This document shows positions 8,538-14,463 of a DNA stretch of 14,463 bases, piece by piece; the first letter of the stretch is position 1; the number at the start of each line of letters is the position of its first letter. The DNA is from Cerioporus squamosus (taxonomy: Eukaryota > Basidiomycota > Agaricomycetes > Polyporales > Polyporaceae), in assembly GCA_022592435.1 (NCBI GenBank), contig JABYQS010000733.1, forward strand, positions 1 through 14,463. Reading direction: 5' to 3'. A model generated the notes under the pieces. It was not told the DNA's origin and made no database searches. It saw nothing but the letters and a program-made list of their open reading frames with translations. A program made the position numbers and the translations under genes.

Positions 8538-9071
8538 ATGGCGACCTCGGTGCGTATCTGGTATCTCGCCTCACACTCGCATATTACCTCCCGTAACTAA
8601 CCCCGCACCAGACACGGTCCATTCGCGCATACCGGTTCCCACACTGGGGCGAAGCGCACTCCTTCCACATCACCGTTCGACACCACGACATCGGCGACGG
8701 CCTGGACATCCCCCTCTTCGAGAACGTCTTCACAACAATCGACCACGTCAACGAGCATATATTCACGACTGAACACGGACAAGTCACCTACCATATCTAC
8801 TACACGACCAGAGCCAGCACCGGCGATCCCAACGAGTCGCTACTCGTACTACCCAATGGACCCTCCTTCCGGGGCGAACTTCTCGTTCTGCGGCGGGCAT
8901 CCCACCACCACCGCTTCGTCAACCTACGTCCCGGAGACATCGCCCGAGCAAAGCAGGGCGTTTTCGAGTAAGCACACCCAACACTCACCTTTCGCGACGG
9001 CAGCTCACGCTCCGGCAAGACTAATAACTGAGCTTAAACACAAGGCAAGGCAAGAATGGCACGAGTACTAA
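8538..9071 (+). CDS. C2: small uncharacterised protein
   Basis: Three exons, 8538-8549, 8612-8967 and 9050-9071, encode 129 aa. Exon 1 is only four codons (M-A-T-S). Its 62-bp intron has GTGCGT, GTAACTAACC and CACCAG. Exon 2 is a clean 118-codon frame with a coding look: RFPHWGEAHSFHITVRHHD, DIPLFENVFTTIDHVN, then GELLVLRR and FVNLRPGDIA at residues 92-114. The second intron has GTAAGC, a CTAATAAC branch region and several alternative acceptors; the chosen one gives the short tail EQEWHEY. Short proteins with a similar GELLVLRR/VN-type ending seem frequent in agaricomycetes but have no known role. It sits between C1 and D, all on the plus strand. The first exon is the least certain part. Confidence 0.6.
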
Positions 9072-9206
9072 TCATATCACTTTACATTACTATGACGAAG
9101 CACGATCAACCGACTGCATCACAAATTACACCACCGTCGACCTCTCCATTCCTCCACAACAGCAGAAAAATCAGCTCGCTCTTCCCCCTCATCGCTACCC
9201 TCCAAG

Positions 9207-10040
9207 ATGGCCAGCACCACCTCCGACCTCCCTACGCTCGTCAACCTCCCGCAATACTCGTTACCACCAGATCTTAAACAGTGAGTCCTTCCGGATCACC
9301 TTCCCATCATTGACCAATATCTGTCCATCCAGGACGCTGTATGACGCCTCCACCAAAGAACCCACTCTCTCCGACATCATGCGCTACGAGGAATGGACAC
9401 TACTCGACACTGGCGACGAAGTCAAATCCCACCAATCACGGCCACTACTCTTTGTCCTCTACGGCACTGTCACCAAAACCAACCTCTACGACCTCACCTC
9501 ACCGACCATCTCAATCTTACCCACTCTCTCAGACGACGTCCTCGCTGCCAGAACGATCTTCGACAACGACGACAACTCCGGTACGCCCCGGAACACCCGA
9601 TCTTCCATCTTCACTCTCCCTCACCCTCAACCCCCCAACCTTACAGCTGACCATCGCACCTCCGTCGCCGCATCCGTCATATTCCCTCAAACAAGGCCAA
9701 TCAATCCCCGACCTCTCGAAGTACACACTCTGTTTTCTCGACCTACAAACAACTAACTGTCGAACCTTAGAACCGCGGACCCGCTATCAACATACTCGAC
9801 AGCACCAACCCCAACAGTCCACCATCGACCGACGACCTGTCGACACCACCTCCGAACTATCCTCTACTTCATCCCGCGACTATACTACCCGGAGATATCG
9901 TGAGATTGCTCTGCACCCTCGTCCGACGACACCGCTCCACACACCACATTAATATCCACAACATCCGACTTCTATCCGCAGCCCCAGACGACGCCGTTCC
10001 TGACCTCATACACTACGTACTACAGACCAAAAAGAAATAG
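9207..10040 (+). CDS. gene D: uncharacterised protein with GDIV module
   Basis: Four exons, 9207-9280, 9333-9580, 9647-9720 and 9771-10040, encode 221 aa. The introns are 52, 66 and 50 bp (GTGAGT/TTGACC/CAG, GTACGC/CAG, GTACAC/ACTAAC/TTAG). All phases close and the frame ends at TAG 10038. The start has a good purine-rich context (CCAAGATGGCC). Residues 26-75 contain LSDIMRYEEWTLLDTGDE and LLFVLYGTVTKT, a likely beta-rich core. Residues 140-165 are Pro/Ser/Asn-rich. Residues 169-200 (ILPGDIVRLLCTLVRRH, then INIHNIRLL) match the spacing of the GDFV segment of gene A and the KDVV segment of gene B. The protein ends in a basic QTKKK. No named family is recognised. Long open frames that ignore the introns here are misleading. 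Confidence 0.74.
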
Positions 10041-10144
10041 ATCTACTCATTCACCGTCATGTACTCCCTTACACTCGACTGCTTAAGTCATAAATGCACC
10101 TGTTACCGAACCGAGAACACCATCCCTTGTGGAATCGGACAAGC

Positions 10145-10162
10145 GGCGGGGACCTCCCCGCC
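10145..10162. repeat. GC-rich perfect palindrome
   Basis: GGCGGGGA CC TCCCCGCC is a perfect inverted repeat with 8-bp arms and a 2-base centre. It lies about 105 bp after the gene D stop. It could form a hairpin in the 3' region of the transcript or be an end fragment of a decayed element. Confidence 0.75.
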
Positions 10163-10175
10163 CACTTGAACCAAG

Positions 10176-10420
10176 TTAGCACTGAGAAGTGAACGAGAAA
10201 GTTCTGATTGGGTAAGAATTATGATCAGCATCGTAGTTCTCACCAAACTTGCATGTCTTTGGGTACCCTATACAATCTGACTTGAATTCTGGCTGTGTTA
10301 TCCTATCCACTACCATTCTGGCCCAATCAATCAAAGCAAATTCATACCATAGCCTAGATACAGTGTGTAGAATGTCGTCAGAGAGAGCGAGCAGGTCTGT
10401 AGCTGCCTCCGAAGGTGAGC
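10176..10420 (-). pseudogene. possible protein-coding relic of unknown origin
   Basis: On the minus strand a frame stays open with a protein-like composition (SEAATDLLALSDDILHTVSR, ALIDWARMVVDRITQPEF, SDCIGYPKTC) and ends at a stop at 10176. Upstream the frame continues into the inverted-repeat sequence, where it no longer looks coding. No start codon or splice structure is convincing. It may be the remnant of a transposon or host gene. Confidence 0.3.
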
Positions 10421-10456
10421 ACCGCGGAATGTGATCACATGCCCTTTGGGATGTAC

Positions 10457-10480
10457 ATACATCAGCAAAAACCCAAAACG
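10457..10480 (-). repeat. left arm of a 24-bp inverted repeat
   Basis: ATACATCAGCAAAAACCC followed by AAAACG is the exact reverse complement of 11568-11591. The two arms point like the terminal inverted repeats of a DNA transposon of about 1.14 kb. The sequence just inside carries CGCTTGCAATCG motifs, also found inside the other arm. I see no target duplication outside the arms. Confidence 0.7.
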
Positions 10481-11567
10481 ATCGCCGGCGCATGCAAGCG
10501 CCAGCAAGCGACGCAATCGCTTGCAATCGGCCGTCCGATTGCTGGCGCATACATTGAGTAACAGTCCTGTTGCATACCCCACAATCTCACCCCGGGGCGA
10601 TTGCAATCGCCGCGTGCGCATGTCATCTTTAAGAGCGATTCTGGCTATTGTAGGCGAATGAGACGATCTGCAAGGGATGTCGGGAACCGCCGTAGCGTCG
10701 AGGGCGAGGATAGCAATAATAAACAGTTTAATGAGGGCATCCGAGAGGATTGCGCATAGGTCAAGGATCGATATAAACAGCATTTATTGTGACGATAACG
10801 ACTAGTACCTAATATGTATGTGACAGGCTACACATAGAGTACTTATTCACGGTCAGCTAATCAATACTTGAAGGGACGGAGGGAGCCAAGCGTGTATGCG
10901 CGCGTGAAGCTGACGGAGCAGTGGGGGAGGGGGTCATGTCGACCGGAGGATCATAACTCCCTGCCCACCTCAGTCTATGCGAAGTCTTGAATTGCTGGGA
11001 CAATATTGTCAGAAGGTGAGTACCGTGGTTGAAGAGACGCATACACTCACCTGCGTGCGAGTGCGTCGACCAGGCTGAAGTGTGGGTCAGTAAGTCAAAA
11101 CATTAAAATTGATAGGCTCACCTGAGTGATGACATTCAGACGCAGGCTGCTAACCGGGACGTACTTACCTTCAAGAGGTACTTACTTCAAAATGATGTCA
11201 AATCCAGGACATACCTGAGCCAGACTGGCATTGTGCTTACCTGCAGGTACAGAGAGACAGGCTCTGGTGAGGACGCAACCGTGACGGCCAAGCGACCATG
11301 GGAGAGGGACAGGACGGGACAAGGGGCTGAGGATGGTGGAGAGGGGCAAGGGGCGACGGGAGAGCAACAAGCTGGGCGGACGTTCTTATACCGGGCGAGA
11401 GAAGCTTCAAGACGTGACCTCACAAATTTTCGCACTGTGCCCAGGCGTGGCGTTCAACGAGCGAGTGCAAGGTGCAGGGGGGCTTGCAGCGATTGTGGTC
11501 GGCTTGCAAGAGATTGCAAGCGTATGCAAGCACCAACCCGATTGCCATGCGCGCAATCGGGTCTGAG
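10481..11567. other. interior between inverted repeat arms, no intact gene
   Basis: No intact gene. Subterminal GCTTGCAATC-like motifs lie near 10495-10550 (plus strand) and near 11500-11525 (as complement). A minus-strand open frame near 10620-10783 starts with a hydrophobic stretch (MLFISILDLCAILSDALIKL) but runs into the repeat and looks accidental. The part 11041-11250 carries a series of AG|GTRAG-type motifs on the minus strand, described under findings. If this is a DNA transposon it carries no transposase and would be a non-autonomous or decayed copy. Confidence 0.4.
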
Positions 11568-11591
11568 CGTTTTGGGTTTTTGCTGATGTAT
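11568..11591 (+). repeat. right arm of a 24-bp inverted repeat
   Basis: CGTTTTGGGTTTTTGCTGAT followed by GTAT is the exact reverse complement of 10457-10480. It is flanked inside by GATTGCAAGCG-type motifs. See the left arm. Confidence 0.7.
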
Positions 11592-11658
11592 CTGGTAATG
11601 CACAGCACCGGCATTGCTGCCCGTAACTTGCTTGCAACCGCGGTCTGGTACCACAGCT

Positions 11659-11861
11659 ATGGGGAAATGGGGGGCATTCAAGAAGTTCTCCCCTGTCAAG
11701 AAGGCTGCACTTCTCACCAGCCTCCAGCGAGCCTGGGATGGGCGCAATTCCAAAGACAAGGAGAACCTTCCACAGGTTCCAGGTCAGTGGCTTCCTCCCA
11801 CAGCTTGGACACTGACAGCTGACTATGTGCCGCAGGAAGAGGACCGTTCACATCGGGCTCC
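11659..11861 (+). pseudogene. spliced ORF fragment cut by the Gypsy LTR
   Basis: An ATG at 11659 opens a basic frame of 41 full codons (MGKWGAFKKFSPVKKAALL, SLQRAWDGRNSKDKENLP). It then meets a donor-like GTCAGT at 11783, ACTGACAGCTGAC branch candidates and a GCCGCAG acceptor ending at 11835. After removal of these 53 bp the frame continues for a few codons and is cut at 11861, where the LTR begins with TGTTAC. The sequence has a coding look, but I cannot name it. The rest of the gene would lie beyond the element, outside the window. A plain read-through frame into the LTR exists and is not meaningful. Confidence 0.4.
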
Positions 11862-12048
11862 TGTTACATCCCGTGCTCCAAGACACCCAACTCCGGACTC
11901 AACTCCGACCGGACTCCGGTTCGTCCATTGACTCATACTTACTTCCTCATCCTTTCGTTGTGACTCATCCTTACTACGATACTTACCCCTTACTATCCGC
12001 TCCCCTCGGACTCCGATCACCTCCGCAGTCCCAATAGTATTACCCGTT

Positions 12049-12082
12049 TGTATCCGCACTTGTATCCACTTGTATCCGCACT
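12049..12082. repeat. TGTATCC tandem units in LTR
   Basis: Three head-to-tail units, TGTATCCGCACT, TGTATCCACT and TGTATCCGCACT. They lie about 105-140 bp upstream of the TATA-like box, in the U3-like part of the LTR, where repeated units often bind transcription factors. That role is inference. Confidence 0.7.
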
Positions 12083-12185
12083 TGCCTCCATTTCCTATTG
12101 GCTACTTACTTGCTTCCGCCTTGGCACCGGACTCCGACTCCTGTCTCTACTTTTAGCTTACCCCTTTCGGACCTCCGGACTTTAG

Positions 12186-12193
12186 TATTTAAG
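12186..12193 (+). promoter_or_regulatory. TATA-like box in LTR
   Basis: TATTTAAG lies mid-LTR, downstream of an ATTGG at 12097. It is the best candidate for the core promoter of the Gypsy element; transcription would then start near 12215-12225. Confidence 0.5.
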
Positions 12194-12520
12194 CCTGCTT
12201 GTATTCTCCCTTAGACCTCAGTTCTGATATCTCGTTCACTTCCCTCTTATCCTTCTCCGTATCAACAACTCAATCTATTGCCTTCTCTTCTGAAACCCGT
12301 CCGCACCTCCGTCCGGACTTCCGACCTCCGACTTCCGACCTCCGTCTTCCGACTCTGGTCACTCGGCTTCTGACTCTCTGGTTCCCTCTCTGCTTGACTT
12401 CCTCCTTCGTTGCTTACTCCGGTATAAACTCCGGAGTTCTGTTCCTTTGCAAATAGAAGACACCTTGCGTCTCCTCAGGGCGTTGGTCAATAACTTCGCC
12501 GAAGTCTTCACTTCCGCACT

Positions 12521-12522
<2 letters not shown>

Positions 12523-12550
<28 letters not shown>
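12523..12550. repeat. four perfect CTTCGGA heptamers
   Basis: CTTCGGA is repeated four times head to tail near the 3' end of the LTR. Related CGACTTCCGACCTC units lie near 12315-12350. The same word family (TCCGGA, TTCCGA, CTTCGGA) is frequent through the rest of the element. Confidence 0.85.
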
Positions 12551-12554
<4 letters not shown>

Positions 12555-12618
12555 CTTCCGGAGTTGACTTGGCACGCACAGTCTTAACAGTATATCAGAA
12601 CTCCACTGAGGATTCGCT

Positions 12619-14089
12619 ATGCACGACGAGGATTCCTCCTTCCTAGGATTCACCGCTCGTCGTGGAGGCGCGCTTTCGGCCCCTCCGGAGACTCCAACTC
12701 GTCGCGGAGTAGCTTCTTTCCAACTCAGAGACATTGCATCTTCGACTGAGTCTACCCGCGCCGCATCTCCAGAACAGCCTCCGGCCTCCATGGTATCTCC
12801 GTCCAACCCTTTCGCTTCCTCCTCACGCCTCTACCGGACCCCGTTCCAAGGGTTGTCGGCCTCGACCTTCGGGCCTGCCCCAGCTCGGACACAGTCGACC
12901 TCGGTTACCGGACCTCCCCAACCCGCCGTCCGGACCACCGCTCAGTCAACTCAGACTGCAGCTCAGCCGCCTCAAGGCCCGTCTCAGGCCGCTACCCAGC
13001 AAGGCAAACTCCGGATCCACAGCTCAGGCTCAGGCTCCGACTACCCAGTCAGCCAGCCAAAGCCAAACAAACCCGGACTTAGCTGCCGCTCTAGTTATGC
13101 TCGCTCAAACCCTCCAGAACCCGGCTCCGGCTAGCTCCTCCGCCAAATCGGCCTCCTATGAGCGTAACAACGTCCGGGATCCGGATCCGTTCGACGGAGC
13201 GGACACCACCAAACTCCGTTCCTTCTTCGCCCAGTTAGAGCTCGTCTTCAAGGCTCGACCTCGGACATTCGACACGGACGAGAAGAAGGTCACCTACGCG
13301 ATATCACACCTTAAAGGCATCGCTCTCGCATGGTTCGAACCCTTCCTTCTAGAATCTCCGACCGGCAACCCACCGGTGTTCATGTCGGACTACGAAGTCT
13401 TCCAAGATGAACTCCGGGCGAACTTCGGACCTTATGATGTCGTCGGCACCGCCGAACACGAGCTCGAGAACCTCGCTATGTCCGATAACCAACGCGTAGC
13501 TCGATACATCACCCAGTTCAACCGGCTCGCCACTCAAGTCGAGTGGGGCCCCGGAGCTCTTCGTTACCAATTCTACAAGGGACTTCCGGCTCATCTCAAA
13601 GATCGTATCTCCGAGATCGGCAAGCCGAAGGACCTGAACAAACTCCGAGAGCTCGCTCAGTCCATTGATGCTCGCTACTGGGAACGCAAGACCGAGCAGA
13701 ATCGCGAGACTCGGACTTCGTCCTCGAGCAACAAGATCTCCGGGTCGTCTAAGTCTCCGACATCATCATCTTCCTTTCCGACGTCTGGGCACTCCTCCTC
13801 GTCTTCGAAACCCTCCACTCCGAAGAACCCTCTGAAGCCCGGAACTCCGAAGACTCTGCCGAAGACTCCGAAGCCCTACGCCGATAAGCTGGGCAAGGAC
13901 GGCAAGTTAACGCAGGAAGAACGTCAGTGTCGCTTCGCCAACAATCTGTGCCTTTTCTGTGGTGGCGCCGGACATACCGCGGATGCCTGTCCCAAGAAGT
14001 CCGTCGCTGCTAAAGGCCGCGCTGCTCAGGTCGCGGAGGCTCCCGTTGCTCCGGAAAATCCTCCGGTCCCTGTGGAGCCAAAAAACTAG
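12619..14089 (+). pseudogene. gag: Gypsy gag with Retrotrans_gag domain and CCHC knuckle, one frameshift
   Basis: The likely start is the ATG at 12619, 29 bp after the LTR. The first frame is Ser/Pro/Thr/Gln-rich and stays open to 13134. The conserved part lies in the +1 frame and ends at TAG 14087, so the frame must shift near 13000-13020, where both frames look alike (Gln/Ala/Ser-rich). The capsid part is classic Retrotrans_gag: FDGADTTKLRSFFAQLE, YAISHLKGIALAWFEPFL, YITQFNRLATQVEW and LPAHLKDRI. A Ser/Lys/Pro-rich linker (about 13700-13900) precedes a C-x2-C-x4-H-x4-C knuckle at 13949-13990. The protein would form the particle shell and bind RNA. The shift is probably a mutation or sequencing error. 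An alternative is that translation starts at an internal ATG in the second frame, but that N-terminus looks out of frame. Confidence 0.82.
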
Positions 14090-14127
14090 GCTGCGATCCT
14101 CCGCAATCCGCGTGCGGTGTAGATCGC
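14080..14127 (+). promoter_or_regulatory. -1 programmed ribosomal frameshift signal at gag-pol junction
   Basis: In the gag frame the last codons read CCA AAA AAC TAG, forming the slippery heptamer A_AAA_AAC (14080-14086) directly before the stop. Six bases later comes a two-part stem: GCGATC (14093-14098) pairs with GATCGC (14122-14127), and CCGCA (14101-14105) pairs with TGCGG (14113-14117), with a 7-base loop. Slipping back one base continues into CTA GGC TGC and on to the protease with no stop to the window edge. Heptamer type, spacer length and downstream structure all match known -1 frameshift sites of retroelements. Confidence 0.8.
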
Positions 14128-14463
14128 GTTGACTTGACCCACGCGGAACCGCAACTCCGTCTCAACGCTTCCGCTTTTTCCGATCCGTCCTCTCTGCTTC
14201 TCCAACTCTACTCTGAAAATCCACAAACTCCGTTCACTGCCCTCGTCGACTCCGGCTCGTCGCATTGTTTCCTCGACTCGGACTTCGTCGATCAGCATGA
14301 ACTCCAGACTACGTTCATTCCTCCGATTCGCCTCTCGCTCTTCGACGGTTCTTCGAACACGTCTATCACTCGGAAAACCATAATGCCTGTCCACTTTCCC
14401 TCTGGGGAAGTTCTGAACCTCGACTTCTATGTCACTCCGCTCGACAAATCCGTCTCCGTCCGG
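14086..14463 (+). CDS. pol: pol, N-terminal part: retropepsin (partial)
   Basis: This is open in the -1 frame relative to gag, for 126 codons to the window edge, with no AUG needed if made by frameshifting. After a linker (VDRVDLTHAEPQLRLNASAF) the aspartic protease starts with FTALVDSGSSHCFLD. The catalytic D-S-G lies at 14248-14256, followed by strands such as IRLSLFDGSS that fit the flap region. The protease would cleave the Gag-Pol polyprotein. Reverse transcriptase and later domains are expected to the right of the window. Confidence 0.85.

Larger units (their letters stand above)
10041..10456. other. repeat relic region downstream of gene D
   Basis: Contains the gene D 3' end, a perfect short palindrome at 10145-10162, and a minus-strand open stretch (10176-10420) that has a coding look but no start or known relatives. 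A GAAGGTGAGCACCGCGG motif near 10411 recurs as GAAGGTGAGTACCGTGG near 11012. Confidence 0.45.
11862..12589 (+). repeat. 5' LTR of Gypsy element
   Basis: It starts TGTTACATCCCG and ends CTTAACA, so the ends are TGTTA...TAACA, the usual inverted TG...CA termini. It holds a TATA-like TATTTAAG at 12186-12193, an ATTGG (inverted CCAAT) at 12097-12101, and many TCCGGACT/CTTCGGAC-type words. The partner LTR is outside the window, so the borders rest on the termini and on the position of gag, and could be off by some bases. Confidence 0.7.
11862..14463 (+). mobile_element. Ty3/Gypsy LTR retrotransposon, 5' part
   Basis: The order is a 728-bp LTR (11862-12589), a 29-bp leader, gag (12619-14089), a -1 frameshift signal, and the start of pol with retropepsin. 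The element runs off the right edge, so reverse transcriptase, RNase H, integrase and the 3' LTR are not visible. The gag has a Retrotrans_gag-type domain, typical of Ty3/Gypsy. The bases before the LTR are GCTCC, which would be the target duplication if it recurs beyond the 3' LTR. A frameshift in the gag N-terminal region suggests this copy is not intact. Confidence 0.88.

Noticed and set aside
9028..9756. One long plus-strand open stretch joining C2 and gene D without introns.
   Set aside because: It reads through three canonical introns of gene D, and its extra sequence is low in complexity; the spliced gene D model ends in the conserved-looking GDIV segment.
12590..12618. GTATATCAGAACTCC after the LTR as a tRNA primer-binding site.
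   Set aside because: It resembles the TGGTATCAGAGC type loosely, but I cannot verify complementarity to a tRNA 3' end without the host tRNA set.
13331..13341. GGTTCGAACCC, a tRNA B-box-like sequence.
   Set aside because: It lies in the gag capsid codons for WFEP, and no A box or cloverleaf can be drawn around it.
1..14463. CRISPR arrays, bacterial operons, rRNA genes.
   Set aside because: No regularly spaced repeats, ribosome-binding sites or rRNA motifs are visible, and the intron-rich genes show that the DNA is eukaryotic.

Overview
The window reads as genomic DNA from a filamentous fungus, most likely an agaricomycete basidiomycete. Host genes are split by many short introns (about 50-82 bp) with GTRNGT-type donors, CTRAY-like branch points and YAG acceptors. 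Several predicted proteins look like basidiomycete lineage-specific families, and the DNA between them is full of decayed LTR retrotransposons. Most host genes are intron-split, so the gene models below are hand-spliced; in every multi-exon model the splice phases close exactly.

Left part (1-2960): repeat-rich, with no convincing host gene. It holds a compact Ty1/Copia-type element on the minus strand (about 650-2311). It has two 259-bp LTRs, a 5-bp CTTAC target duplication, a purine tract next to the 3' LTR, and only a broken gag between them, with no pol.

Central gene island (2961-10040): six host genes. (1) A plus-strand protein with an F-box-like N-terminus and a nucleotidyltransferase-like core with all three acidic positions. 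(2) A four-exon minus-strand gene A (341 aa). (3) A seven-exon plus-strand gene B (340 aa), divergent from A across about 660 bp. (4) A small single-pass membrane protein with a PPxY motif (C1). (5) A small plus-strand protein of unknown function (C2). (6) A four-exon plus-strand gene D (221 aa). A, B and D each end in a similar segment of the type 'GDFV/KDVV/GDIV - hydrophobic strands - RL', so they may be diverged members of one uncharacterised family clustered here.

Right part (10041-14463): decayed repeats, then the 5' part of a Ty3/Gypsy element on the plus strand. The repeats include a 24-bp inverted repeat pair 1.1 kb apart and a chain of splice-junction-like motifs on the minus strand. 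The Gypsy element has a 728-bp 5' LTR (11862-12589), a gag with a Retrotrans_gag domain and a CCHC knuckle, and the start of pol with the retropepsin DSG motif, running off the window. Its LTR appears to cut a short spliced ORF (11659-11861). The gag-pol boundary carries a textbook -1 frameshift signal: A_AAA_AAC directly before the gag stop, a 6-nt spacer and a two-part stem-loop, with pol open in the -1 frame. This and the A/B/D cluster are the most interesting observations.
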